The notes: generated from the letters alone by a model not told the origin. Numbered from the stretch's first letter, positions 54,193-62,819 are shown. The stretch is DNA of 64,000 bases from Akkermansia muciniphila (GCA_945874895.1 CAMCIC010000004.1:1-64000), one strand, 5' to 3'. A program made the numbers and translations.

Positions 54193-55293
54193 TCAGTCGA
54201 GTTTGCGCTTGGGAGCTGGTTTGGATGGGACGGCCCCTGGCTTAGGTGGAGCTGGTTGCTCGAGACGATTGACCTCGAAATCGAGTGTCGCTTGGTAGTA
54301 GGTATTGCCGTCAATCTCCCAGCCACAGGCCAAATTCATGCTATCGGCAATCTCCCTTGCCTTGATGTAGGTAGCAAAACCGTTTGGATTGACCTTGAAA
54401 ATCAGCACGTTGCGCGGCGAGGATCGAACTCGATCACAGATTTTATGAAAACGACCACGCGGCTGCTCGATGTCGGCAAGACTGGCGTCGCCTTTTTTGG
54501 GGTCAAAACTGATGCGATAGGACAAGCGAGTCCACGGCTTGTTGTAAGGCACGCTGATCGATTGATTGCGTATTTTCAGATTTCGCTGTGAGAAAAATTG
54601 CACGGTTTTTTCCTGATCAAAAACTTTCACATCGGCTTTTTTGGGAATCTTGCGAAGCTCGCGCAAAAGGTTCCTTTCGTTGCTCTTGAATTCCGCCATG
54701 ACCAGGTTCTTCGCTTCGTAGGGATCAACAAAATGCGCCTGATCACCCACGATGTAACAATAAAAGACATCGGCGGTTTCCGGGATGTCTCGGCTATTCG
54801 GGATTTTGACAACAGTCGCCTCGGGCATCTTCGGGATGGGCGTCTGGTCAAGCAGCCCTTTCATTCGACTGATCTCGGCAAGAAGCACTTCGGTTTTCTT
54901 GCGCTCCTCCGTTTCCGTTTTCTTTTGTGCATCAACCTGTTGCTTGAGCTTCGAAATTTCCATCAATCCTGCATTGTGCTTTTTGATAGAGTCTTCCAAG
55001 AGAGATAGATCCGCTTCGATCCTACCCAATTCCTGCGGTTTTGGCTCAGGTGCCTTGAGCAATTCTTTTTGTTTTTGAATCTGCTGAAGGATTTGGTTCT
55101 TTTGCTGCTGAGATGCCGTAATCTGTTCGGGAGTCGCAGGCTTGAGGTCATCCAGTAATTTTTGCACGGCATTGGTAACATCAACCTGCAGCAAAATCAA
55201 AATCACGATGAGTACGGCCACGACATTGGTCAGAGCATCCATCAAGGAGTCCATGCTCACCGCTTCTGAGTCACTTGATTTTTTTCGTGCCAT
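54193..55293 (-). CDS. ExbD/TolR-like membrane protein with coiled coil (Asp-containing)
   Basis: The 366-residue protein has a single N-terminal membrane helix, SLMDALTNVVAVLIVILILL, with an aspartate placed as in ExbD/TolR/MotB proton-path helices. A ~110-residue coiled coil rich in Gln/Lys/Glu follows (residues ~45-160), then a C-terminal domain whose end (NVLIFKVNPNGFATYIKARE) resembles the ExbD periplasmic fold and is paralogous to the end of the next gene's product. It ends in a basic Pro/Lys tail. It belongs to a four-gene leftward operon (59337 to 54193). Inferred: the ion-conducting partner of the TolQ-like protein at 56132; force is perhaps passed to an envelope target. Confidence 0.7.
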   Translation of the reverse strand: MARKKSSDSEAVSMDSLMDALTNVVAVLIVILILLQVDVTNAVQKLLDDLKPATPEQITASQQQKNQILQQIQKQKELLKAPEPKPQELGRIEADLSLLEDSIKKHNAGLMEISKLKQQVDAQKKTETEERKKTEVLLAEISRMKGLLDQTPIPKMPEATVVKIPNSRDIPETADVFYCYIVGDQAHFVDPYEAKNLVMAEFKSNERNLLRELRKIPKKADVKVFDQEKTVQFFSQRNLKIRNQSISVPYNKPWTRLSYRISFDPKKGDASLADIEQPRGRFHKICDRVRSSPRNVLIFKVNPNGFATYIKAREIADSMNLACGWEIDGNTYYQATLDFEVNRLEQPAPPKPGAVPSKPAPKRKLD

Positions 55294-55297
55294 GATT

Positions 55298-56110
55298 CTA
55301 TCGTTTCAGAAAAAGGGTCAGATCGATTTCTCCCTGAGTGGGAACGGGTAGTTTGCCGATGCGTAGGTTATACTTGGTTTCTGCATAAGCCCCAGCAGTG
55401 CGAAAGGAGCCATGTCCATCGGCACGGATCAGAAACAATACCAGATGCTCGCGATGGGATTTAAGCCGATTCAAAGCTCCCGCTAACTTGCTATCGGTCT
55501 CGACGGTAGCTGCTGAAACCGGTGTTTTGCTGCCATTTTGATCAAGAATGACCACTCCGTTGGAGTTGCACTCGATGAAGAGCAGTTCGGTATTGGCAGA
55601 AATACCGGAACCAGCAGGATTGACTCGCACGGGCAATGGCTTGCCATCGGGCTTGATCTTGCGGCGTTCCAGCTCTGCTTTGAGTTCCGCCAGTTGTTTT
55701 TCCAAAGTGGGTCGTTCTTTTTTCAGGGCTGCGATCTGATCGATCAGTTGCTCCAGCATTTTTTGAAGAGCTTCATCCGATTGTGTGGGCGCGGCCTTGC
55801 TGTCGGCCAGTTTCTTTTTCAGCACGATGCGTTTGTTTTCGAGCTCGCTCAACTCCACCAGTGCTGCGTTGCGTTCCTTCAATACGGCTTTGATTTTTTC
55901 GAGCTCTTTATCCTGTTTTTTGATATCCGCCTGCAGTTGTTGGTTTTGTTTCGCACGCGCCAGTTCCTGCTCATCGCGCCCATTGTTTTCCTGCGCTTTG
56001 ATGTCGCTGATGATTTTGATCATCATGGTGAGGATGCCAATCAAACAGGCGAGAATGCTCAAAAAGGGAAAGAGCGAAACTCCGGTAGAACTGGATGGAC
56101 GACGAGACAT
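55298..56110 (-). CDS. ExbD-like membrane protein with coiled coil (no membrane Asp)
   Basis: A 270-residue protein with one N-terminal membrane helix (SLFPFLSILACLIGILTMMI), followed by a long charged coiled coil (residues ~35-160) and a C-terminal domain with strands LLFIECNSNGVVIL and HLVLFLIRADGHGSFRTAG, similar in pattern to its neighbour's C-terminus. Unlike ExbD, TolR and MotB, its membrane helix has no aspartate, so it probably cannot carry protons and would be the structural half of a heteromer with the 54193 product. The genes are 4 bp apart. No peptidoglycan-binding OmpA motif is visible. Confidence 0.7.
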   Translation of the reverse strand: MSRRPSSSTGVSLFPFLSILACLIGILTMMIKIISDIKAQENNGRDEQELARAKQNQQLQADIKKQDKELEKIKAVLKERNAALVELSELENKRIVLKKKLADSKAAPTQSDEALQKMLEQLIDQIAALKKERPTLEKQLAELKAELERRKIKPDGKPLPVRVNPAGSGISANTELLFIECNSNGVVILDQNGSKTPVSAATVETDSKLAGALNRLKSHREHLVLFLIRADGHGSFRTAGAYAETKYNLRIGKLPVPTQGEIDLTLFLKR

Positions 56111-56131
56111 GAGGAGCGACGAGGATCGTAA

Positions 56132-57451
56132 TCAGCGCGAGAAGAATCCTTTTTTCTTGATGGTAATGGTTTCGCCGCCCAACTGCTTGAGTGTGGCATT
56201 GAGTGATTCCACACCTTTCGACAACGAAGCGAAATATTCATTGAGTTGAGTCGTGGGCTGCACAAAAGCGTCGCGTGTATCGCTGGTCAATTTGTCCACA
56301 GCTTGCTGGAAGGTGCCTTCCACTTTCGTCTGGTGCGCATCGAGACGGGTCTTGAGTGTTTCACCTGCATCGCGCAACACGGTGGTGGCCTCTTGTAACT
56401 TCACCAAGAAGACTTCGTGAGCGTGTGATAGCGATGCGGCAAAGGCAGGAATGCTTTCCGCTTGCGAGAGCAAAAGTTCATCGGTCGATTTGCTGGAATC
56501 GTTGAGCTTCGGTAGAAGCTTTTCGGAACAGAAGGCATCGATCTCTGTAAGCAATTCTTCTTCTTCCTTCTGCATCGTGGCCATCGGGAAGGACATGATC
56601 ATGGACAAGATGAGACCTAACAGAGTGGTATCAAACGCCACACCCAATCCACTGGTGAGGCTGTTGATCGATTCCTTAAGGGCCTCGGGATCGGTGGAGC
56701 CAGCGGAGAGGGAACTGACCGCTTGAGATAACCCCTGAACCGTGCCGATGAAACCGAGGATGGGAATCGCCCAGAGGAAAACTTTGAGCAGGGCGTAGGA
56801 TCCCGTAATGCGATTGGCATCGATATCCGATTGGGCAGACAGGAGAGTGGCAACTTCGCTGTTGTTGTTGCGTTTTTCGAAGAGTTCCATGCCCTTGCGG
56901 ATGCGATTGACCATCAGACTGTCACGCAAACGGTTGGGAAGTTTGTAAATGTGATCGATGAATCCGCCTACCGTATGGGAATTGATCTCGCTGCCCAACT
57001 TGACAGGCACGACATCCAACAACATGGCGCGACGCTGGCGCTTGGTTTTTTTCCATTTCATCACCAGGATCACCATGCCCCAGAGGAAAAAGAATACTTC
57101 GGCGTAGTTCACCCATCCGCGTTTGAGAAAAAGATCCCCGAGTTTCGGTTCCTGTGGATTGGGTCCCAGTAACGGAATCATGGCCACGAGGAAAATGACG
57201 CTGATCATCACACCATAGGCAAGGCTGACGAAGAAATTGACATTCGCGTGATCATCTTCATTCCATCCGCCGCGCTGACCTTGCGCGTGCTGGGTGAGGC
57301 TGGCCGAAGTAACCCGTGTTGGTTTAACGGCAATGGCGGCCAATGAGGGGATTTGAAATTTGCTATTGCATCCGGGGCAGGATACGATTTTTCCAGCATG
57401 TTCGTCTTCAGCAGTCATGCTGATTTGGCAGTGGGGACATTGGAATTCCAT
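56132..57451 (-). CDS. MotA/TolQ/ExbB-type channel protein with N-terminal zinc ribbon
   Basis: A 439-residue inner-membrane protein. It opens with a zinc ribbon (FQCPHCQISMTAEDEHAGKI, CPGCNSKF), rare in this family. Two hydrophobic hairpins follow (VSLAYGVMISVIFLVAMIPL and the EVFFFLWGMVILVMKW region), then the TolQ core: LLKVFLWAIPILGFIGTVQG and GLGVAFDTTLLGLILSMIMS, which carries the conserved Thr of TM3. The C-terminal ~130 residues form a cytoplasmic coiled coil (LVKLQEATTVLRDAGETLKT). It is the natural stator partner for the two ExbD-like proteins encoded 21 and 839 bp downstream. TolQ, ExbB and MotA lack such a ribbon and tail. Confidence 0.8.
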   Translation of the reverse strand: MEFQCPHCQISMTAEDEHAGKIVSCPGCNSKFQIPSLAAIAVKPTRVTSASLTQHAQGQRGGWNEDDHANVNFFVSLAYGVMISVIFLVAMIPLLGPNPQEPKLGDLFLKRGWVNYAEVFFFLWGMVILVMKWKKTKRQRRAMLLDVVPVKLGSEINSHTVGGFIDHIYKLPNRLRDSLMVNRIRKGMELFEKRNNNSEVATLLSAQSDIDANRITGSYALLKVFLWAIPILGFIGTVQGLSQAVSSLSAGSTDPEALKESINSLTSGLGVAFDTTLLGLILSMIMSFPMATMQKEEEELLTEIDAFCSEKLLPKLNDSSKSTDELLLSQAESIPAFAASLSHAHEVFLVKLQEATTVLRDAGETLKTRLDAHQTKVEGTFQQAVDKLTSDTRDAFVQPTTQLNEYFASLSKGVESLNATLKQLGGETITIKKKGFFSR

Positions 57452-57543
57452 GGTTTTTTGTGTCAGAGTGATGGTTGAGAGCTAGGTTAGAGGAACAGAT
57501 GTGTGAGACAAGACAAGAAGTGTGTCATCATGATGCTAGTCGA

Positions 57544-59337
57544 TCAGTGCGGAGTGCTCATGCGATCTCGTTCTCGGGTGAAAAACCATGAAATGAGCAA
57601 CAATGCCACCAAAAGCAACACCCACAGGTGCCAGTAGGGGTCACCTGTGCTATGTGCCTCGATGGAGATTTTTTTCGCATCAGCGAGTTGATTCAACTCG
57701 CCACACAAGCGGAAATCCGCTTCGCGAGTATCGGCAAAATGCGTTGCCGTTTCCATGAGGATCTGATCCTGTTGCCGGTATCGGAAATAGCCTGGCGTAT
57801 CAGGACTGGTCAACGGCATCCGTGCATCCACAACCGTGGTCCGTATGGTCTCGCCTGATTTGTTGAGTTCCAGCAATTGAACCGGCGATGCCGTGATGGG
57901 AGTTGAAGTCGCCAAACGAATGGGTTGAGAAATTTCCAGATTTTCTTGCGATGCTGCCACCTTGCGCTCACGGATTTGCTCGATGAAACGCAGCAACATG
58001 ACGATCATGGCCGGTTGGTTATCGATATTAGACAATCGCGGATCAAAATTGAACATGAGTTGTTGAGACGCGGGGCGTTCCGCTTCAGCAGGCACCTCCC
58101 GCAAGAGGATCAGTGGCCGCTGATCCTGACGGAGTAAGACTTGATCATTGCGTCGTATTTCTAGAGGGATGGTTTCACGTACTAGTAGGGATTGCCAGTT
58201 GAGACCGTCCATGAGAGGATGCTTCTCCGCAATGATGCCGCCCGCAAGGTATTGTCCACCTTGCGTCCCATCATTCACAAACATCACGGCATGACCCACC
58301 GAAGGGGTGGGATCAAGGGGATCATAGGACACCAGAGCGATGTCCGCATCCATTGCACTTCCTGTCACCAACTGATCGATGGAGCGAAGCAATTTTTTCG
58401 AAAGTTCATCCAGCGACGCGCTGCTACATAGTTTGAGTTGTTTGGGTTGTGGGCGAACGAGACGCATGGTGTCATCGATCGGAAACTCGTCTGACGACAA
58501 CCTGATCTCGACGCGATTTGCGTTCCTTGGGAAACTCGATTGCAGAGTGACCACGCTCCGCGCCGGCAATGCAATGTCTTTCGGAGAGGAAGTCGAACCA
58601 TTGTCCCCATCTGCCTGCCAACGACGAGTCGTGTTATTTTCGGAATAATTTTGTAGTGTTGCACGCCACACTACATCGCCATTTTTGGTTTCGAACGAGA
58701 GCCCCGTAAATCCCACGTTATCGATGACTTCCCCCACGCTCAACGAAATGGCCTCAAAGGGCAACTTCTCCGTGGGAGTATCAGTCGCATAGATCAGGAT
58801 CCCATCACGGGAGACAAGCGAGCGGCCGAGACGTAGGGCAAGGGTTGGGTCCGTTGTGCCAGATGCGGGTTGCCAAGCCTGCATGGCGCGCAACAATTCA
58901 TCCAAGGACTTTCCAGCATACATTCTCGGCTTTCCCGGCGTTGATTCCAGAACTGTGTATTCGACCTCCGAGGCAAACCCTTGCAAATCGGGCAATTCAC
59001 GAGCCATGGCCGCGATCAGGCGATCCTTGCTCACCATCATCGATGCAGAGGAATCGAGCACAACTGCGATCCGCTGTGTGCTGCGGGCGACAGGGTAGCG
59101 TGGCTCGATCAACAACCAGCTGAGGAGTATCACGCTCAATAGCTGCATCCATAGGGGAACAGACTGTGTCAGACGATCTATATGGCGACCGCTGCTGGCC
59201 TCGCGATGCGTTTTTTCCAGCAAAAAAAGCGTCGAAACCGGAATCATTTGCGCCTTCCGCTGCAGAAAGTGGATCAGGATGACGGCAGGAATTCCCAACA
59301 GGGCCCACAATCCAGCTGGGTTCGCAAATGTCGGCAT
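57544..59337 (-). CDS. BatA-type membrane protein with VWA domain
   Basis: A 597-residue inner-membrane protein of the BatA (aerotolerance) type. Two N-terminal membrane helices (GLWALLGIPAVILIHFLQRK, WMQLLSVILLSWLLIEPRY) are followed by a VWA domain whose MIDAS begins VVLDSSASMM (DxSxS intact), a long extracytoplasmic region with CARF/beta-sandwich-like stretches, and a C-terminal helix (HLWVLLLVALLLISWFFTRE). The usual MoxR ATPase partner and BatB/D are not in this operon. It is upstream of the TolQ-like gene by 92 bp and likely in the same transcription unit. The role is inferred: a metal-dependent adhesion or assembly platform. Confidence 0.78.
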   Translation of the reverse strand: MPTFANPAGLWALLGIPAVILIHFLQRKAQMIPVSTLFLLEKTHREASSGRHIDRLTQSVPLWMQLLSVILLSWLLIEPRYPVARSTQRIAVVLDSSASMMVSKDRLIAAMARELPDLQGFASEVEYTVLESTPGKPRMYAGKSLDELLRAMQAWQPASGTTDPTLALRLGRSLVSRDGILIYATDTPTEKLPFEAISLSVGEVIDNVGFTGLSFETKNGDVVWRATLQNYSENNTTRRWQADGDNGSTSSPKDIALPARSVVTLQSSFPRNANRVEIRLSSDEFPIDDTMRLVRPQPKQLKLCSSASLDELSKKLLRSIDQLVTGSAMDADIALVSYDPLDPTPSVGHAVMFVNDGTQGGQYLAGGIIAEKHPLMDGLNWQSLLVRETIPLEIRRNDQVLLRQDQRPLILLREVPAEAERPASQQLMFNFDPRLSNIDNQPAMIVMLLRFIEQIRERKVAASQENLEISQPIRLATSTPITASPVQLLELNKSGETIRTTVVDARMPLTSPDTPGYFRYRQQDQILMETATHFADTREADFRLCGELNQLADAKKISIEAHSTGDPYWHLWVLLLVALLLISWFFTRERDRMSTPH

Positions 59338-59414
59338 ACGTTGGAAGTAGCGAATCGATGAAGATTTGGCGAGATGAAACTGAGGATCAAATGCGGTGTG
59401 GCATCAAGAGGGCG

Positions 59415-60260
59415 TCATGGCAAAATCGTTTGATTTAGCATGGGTTCGATGCGAGCAGCGAGCTTAGGAAAAAAACGCAAGGTTGCGTCACGGGTGTGAG
59501 CGCTGAATTCGTCGATGCTTTCGCCACGCGAAGCCGCGATGTGTTCCGCCGTAAACCGAACAAATGAGGGCTCGTTGCGTTTGCCACGGTGTGGCACAGG
59601 GGCGAGGTAAGGTGCATCGGTTTCCACCAGAAATGTTCCTAAGGGCAAGCGGGATGCTACTTCTGAAACATCATGGGCTGATTTAAAAGTGGTGACACCT
59701 CCGAACGATACGAGTCCACCGAGTTCGATCACTCGAAGTGCGTTGGTCTCATTTCCGATGTAACAATGAAAAAGAGCTCTCACATCGCTAGCGAATGACT
59801 GGTAAACCTCAAGCGCATCCTCAAAAGAATCACAGCCTTGGCGATCTCGAGTGTGAATCACGACACCGAGACCACAAGCGCGAGCCAATGCGAAATGTTG
59901 TCGTAAAAATGCAATTTGACGATGACGGAATGCGGTCTCGTCCCAGCCCTCCGGGGCGGGGTGATAATAGTCCAAACCTGTTTCTCCAATGCCGACGACA
60001 CGCGGGTCCGACATGTGAGCGGAGATGACTTCGACGGCATCGTCAGGAGCGTGATGAACATCGCACGGATGAATGCCGAGGCAAACCCCGACGTTGTCAT
60101 AGGTGTCCGCAATCGTAAGGTTGGCATCCACGTCTTCAAGGCAAGTAGCAAGAGAAACCATGGCGCTGACTCCTGACTGGCACGCTCTCGAAATCAACGA
60201 ATCCAGCTCGCTGGGGTCGAATTTCTGAGATGCCAGATGACAGTGGGAATCAATCAACAT
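59415..60260 (-). CDS. tatD: TatD-family metal-dependent deoxyribonuclease
   Basis: TatD hydrolases are 3'-5' exonucleases or general metal-dependent hydrolases of the amidohydrolase fold. The 281-residue protein begins MLIDSHCHLASQKFD (HxH metal motif), and later shows GIHPCDVHHAP, VVGIGETGLDYYHP, VVIHTRDR, LFHCYIGNETNALRVI and LVETDAPYLAPVPHRGKRNE. All metal-site residues appear present. The ATG at 60260 overlaps the end of hisA by 11 bp, so both are translated from one transcript, though there is no known functional link. Confidence 0.94.
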   Translation of the reverse strand: MLIDSHCHLASQKFDPSELDSLISRACQSGVSAMVSLATCLEDVDANLTIADTYDNVGVCLGIHPCDVHHAPDDAVEVISAHMSDPRVVGIGETGLDYYHPAPEGWDETAFRHRQIAFLRQHFALARACGLGVVIHTRDRQGCDSFEDALEVYQSFASDVRALFHCYIGNETNALRVIELGGLVSFGGVTTFKSAHDVSEVASRLPLGTFLVETDAPYLAPVPHRGKRNEPSFVRFTAEHIAASRGESIDEFSAHTRDATLRFFPKLAARIEPMLNQTILP

Positions 60261-61032
60261 GAGAATTTTCCCTTTGATTCCAGGCGATCAAATCGGCGTA
60301 GGCCACTCCGCCTCCACCAAATAGATCGAGTGCACTCCCAACCGTGACATCCATGCGACCGTTGCTCAGTTGTTCAATGGCGATCAGATCTGCCATGCCA
60401 GCGACCCCACCGGCGTAGGTGAGGGGGATGCGACCCCATGCGCCTAACAACTGCACCAAATCGTGATCGATGCCCGCGCACAAACCTTCGACATCCGCGG
60501 CATGAATGAGAAACTCAGCGCACTGACCGGCCAGTTGATCCAAAGTGGAAGTGCTCACAGCCAGATCGGTTAATGTCTGCCAGCGGTTCATTGCTACGGT
60601 CCACCCGCTTTCGGTGCGACGGCAACTCAAGTCGATCACCAACCGATCGCGCCCGACAGCACGAACCAAAGCATCGAGACGATGAGGCAAAAAATGACCC
60701 TGAGGATCAAACAGAGTAGAAGTGACGATGACATGGCTCGCTCCAGCCTCCAACCAAGCTTCTGCGTTGTCAGCCGTAATTCCACCGCCGATTTGAAGCC
60801 CACCAGGCCATGCGGCGAGCGCATTTCTCGCGGCGGTCTCGTTGCCACTGCCCAAACAGATCACGTGCCCCCCCAGCAATTGATCTTGCCGATACTGATG
60901 CGCATACCAAGCGGCATCATGTTCAGAAACGAAGTTTTCCCGCGGTCCGGCCCCTTGATCACGCAGAGTGCCGCCGACAATTTGTTTTACCTTTCCATGA
61001 TGAAGGTCGATGCATGGTCGAAATTTTGTCAT
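60250..61032 (-). CDS. hisA: Eukaryote-type ProFAR isomerase (HisA/His6)
   Basis: Converts ProFAR to PRFAR in histidine synthesis on a TIM barrel. The sequence follows the yeast and plant type (His6/HISN3) rather than typical bacterial HisA: TKFRPCIDLHHGKVKQIVGG at the N-terminus, LQIGGGITADNAEAWLEAGA, DRLVIDLSCRRTESGWTVAM, MNRWQTLTDLAVSTSTLDQL, EFLIHAADVEGLCAGIDHDL and VTVGSALDLFGGGGV. The catalytic aspartates (in CIDLH and AADVEG) are intact. ATG 61032 (MTKFRPC) is far better than the upstream 61053. It overlaps tatD by 11 bp. No other his gene is adjacent. Divergent from the FGE-like gene 47 bp away. Confidence 0.9.
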   Translation of the reverse strand: MTKFRPCIDLHHGKVKQIVGGTLRDQGAGPRENFVSEHDAAWYAHQYRQDQLLGGHVICLGSGNETAARNALAAWPGGLQIGGGITADNAEAWLEAGASHVIVTSTLFDPQGHFLPHRLDALVRAVGRDRLVIDLSCRRTESGWTVAMNRWQTLTDLAVSTSTLDQLAGQCAEFLIHAADVEGLCAGIDHDLVQLLGAWGRIPLTYAGGVAGMADLIAIEQLSNGRMDVTVGSALDLFGGGGVAYADLIAWNQRENSHVD

Positions 61033-61079
61033 CGCACGGCGACAACAAACCATTATGATGCGATCAACTCCAGCACCAA

Positions 61080-62162
61080 ATGAGAGAATTCACCTCGTTC
61101 ATCCTCCCAATCACCATCCTCATCGCGGGCGCGGTCCTGAGTTCATGCGACAAGCCGAAACTGAATCCTCTGCCCGTCACAAAGCCAGTGGAAATCACGA
61201 TCGAGCAGGGCATGGTTCGCTTGCCTGGTGGGACATACATCATGGGGTCGAGCGGACTCTTCCAAACCGAATTCGGTCCTAAGGTTTTTCCCGAAGAAAA
61301 GCCGCAGCACAAAGTTACGGTGCGGGGATTCTGGATGGATCAGACAGAAGTGACGAACGCCCAGTTCCGTGACTTTGTCGATGCAACAGGATACGTGACT
61401 TTTGCCGAGCGCGATGCGAAAAAAGAGGATTTTCCCGCAGAGGCTCTGGCCAATCTGCCACCATTTCCGTTCAAACAAGGGTCTCTCGTGTTTGTGCCTG
61501 ACTCACAGACGCAAGGAGATCCCAGCGAACCCGGAAATTTCATGAACTGGTGGCGATGGGATACAACTGCCAATTGGCGCGCGCCCATGGGCAAGGGCAG
61601 CAGTATCGACGGGTTGGATGATCATCCGGTCGTTTGCGTGAATCTCGATGACGCCTTGGCCTATGCAACATGGGCACGGAAACGCCTCCCCACTGAGGCC
61701 GAGTGGGAATACGCGGCACGTGGCGGAGAAACCCAATTCGATTTCATCTGGGGCAACCAACAACAACCCGGTGACAAGCCGCTGTGCAATCACTGGCAGG
61801 GGGATTTCCCCAATCAAAACACGAAACTGGATGGTTACATTTTTACTTCCCCTGTGAAAACTTATCCAGCCAATCCTTTCCAGTTGTTTGACATGGCAGG
61901 CAATGTTTGGGAGTTTTGTTCCGACTACTATGATCCCGATTATTTCAAAATCAGTCCATCCGAGCATCCTCAGGGACCAGAAACCTGGGTCAATCGCGAT
62001 ACGGGCGTAAAAGGACAAGCTCCGGCGCATCACGTCAGCAAAGGTGGTTCTTTCCTCTGCCATGAATCGTATTGCCTGAGATTCCGTCCTGGCGCGCGGC
62101 ATTCCTGCGACCTCCAGTCGCCCACCAATCATACCGGATTCCGTTGCGTGAAGGATTTGTGA
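61080..62162 (+). CDS. FGE-like (SUMF1) lipoprotein with the active-site cysteine pair
   Basis: Formylglycine-generating enzymes oxidise the sulfatase cysteine to formylglycine. The N-terminus is a lipoprotein signal (ITILIAGAVLSSC), so it works outside the cytoplasm. The FGE-sulfatase domain shows VRLPGGTYIMGSS, FWMDQTEVTNAQFRDFVDAT, VCVNLDDALAYATWARKRLP, LPTEAEWEYAARGGE, LFDMAGNVWEFCSDYYDP and VSKGGSFLCHESYCLRFRPG. Cys327 and Cys332 correspond to the copper-binding catalytic pair (FLCHxSYC) that separates true FGEs from the many inactive FGE-domain proteins. Length is 360 residues. The exported sulfatase at 7893 is the obvious client. Confidence 0.87.
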   Translation: MREFTSFILPITILIAGAVLSSCDKPKLNPLPVTKPVEITIEQGMVRLPGGTYIMGSSGLFQTEFGPKVFPEEKPQHKVTVRGFWMDQTEVTNAQFRDFVDATGYVTFAERDAKKEDFPAEALANLPPFPFKQGSLVFVPDSQTQGDPSEPGNFMNWWRWDTTANWRAPMGKGSSIDGLDDHPVVCVNLDDALAYATWARKRLPTEAEWEYAARGGETQFDFIWGNQQQPGDKPLCNHWQGDFPNQNTKLDGYIFTSPVKTYPANPFQLFDMAGNVWEFCSDYYDPDYFKISPSEHPQGPETWVNRDTGVKGQAPAHHVSKGGSFLCHESYCLRFRPGARHSCDLQSPTNHTGFRCVKDL

Positions 62163-62240
62163 AGGGTCACGACAAAGCATGCCTCACAACGACAGTCGTC
62201 TTGACATCGGTATAGGCATTCAGTCAGTCTTGCGCAGTTG

Positions 62241-62810
62241 ATGAAATTCGCGCGCATGTGTCTTGTCCCATTGTTTGCTTTGCTAGGACAAGGTTGCGCT
62301 TCGTTGTCGTCTCAAAACTCTTGGCAACAAGCCGTGCAGCGTCATGTGTCCCAACTAGGGTTTCGCAATTGGATCGTCATTGCTGAGGCTTCCTTTCCTG
62401 CTTACAGTAGAACGGGCGTACATCAGATTGAAGCGCAAGGTGAAATCCCGGAAGTCATGGCGCAGGTCTTGCAAACCATCGATCAAACCCAGCATGTCAA
62501 ACCGAACGTCTACCTCACGCGCGAATTGCGATCGATGGACAATAATACAGCGCCGGGAATCGATGAGTTGAAAAAGAAGAACGATCAAATTCTCGCAGGA
62601 ATGGAAGTAGCAAGCTTGGATCAAGAATCTCTTATGAGTTTGGTCGCCGATGCCAACCGCAGCTTTGACGTGCTGGTCATTCGTACCACTTCACCCTTGC
62701 CCTACAGTTCCGTTTTCCTCGAACTACAGCCCGGATATTGGGACTCTGATTCCGAACTTGAGTTGAGGAATCGAATCGAACGCGAGCGCAAAAACAAAAG
62801 CAAATCATAG
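62241..62810 (+). CDS. RbsD/FucU-like lipoprotein
   Basis: A 189-residue exported protein; ATG 62241 yields a lipoprotein signal (MCLVPLFALLGQGCASLS). The mature part resembles RbsD/FucU mutarotases as found in planctomycete proteins: QLGFRNWIVIAEASFPAYSR, VMAQVLQTIDQTQHVKPNVY, ANRSFDVLVIRTTSPLPYSS and VFLELQPGYWDSDSELELRN. RbsD and FucU change sugar anomers or move pyranose forms; activity on a surface sugar is inferred only. It stands between the FGE-like gene and a mini-RNase-III-like gene, 9 bp from the latter. Confidence 0.65.
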   Translation: MKFARMCLVPLFALLGQGCASLSSQNSWQQAVQRHVSQLGFRNWIVIAEASFPAYSRTGVHQIEAQGEIPEVMAQVLQTIDQTQHVKPNVYLTRELRSMDNNTAPGIDELKKKNDQILAGMEVASLDQESLMSLVADANRSFDVLVIRTTSPLPYSSVFLELQPGYWDSDSELELRNRIERERKNKSKS

Positions 62811-62819
62811 ACATTCCCC

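Noticed and set aside
54193-57451. Zorya-type anti-phage system (ZorAB)
   Set aside because: There is a MotA-like protein with a coiled tail, but no OmpA-type peptidoglycan-binding domain, and no ZorC, ZorD or ZorE effector gene. Treated as an unassigned ion-motor-like cluster instead.
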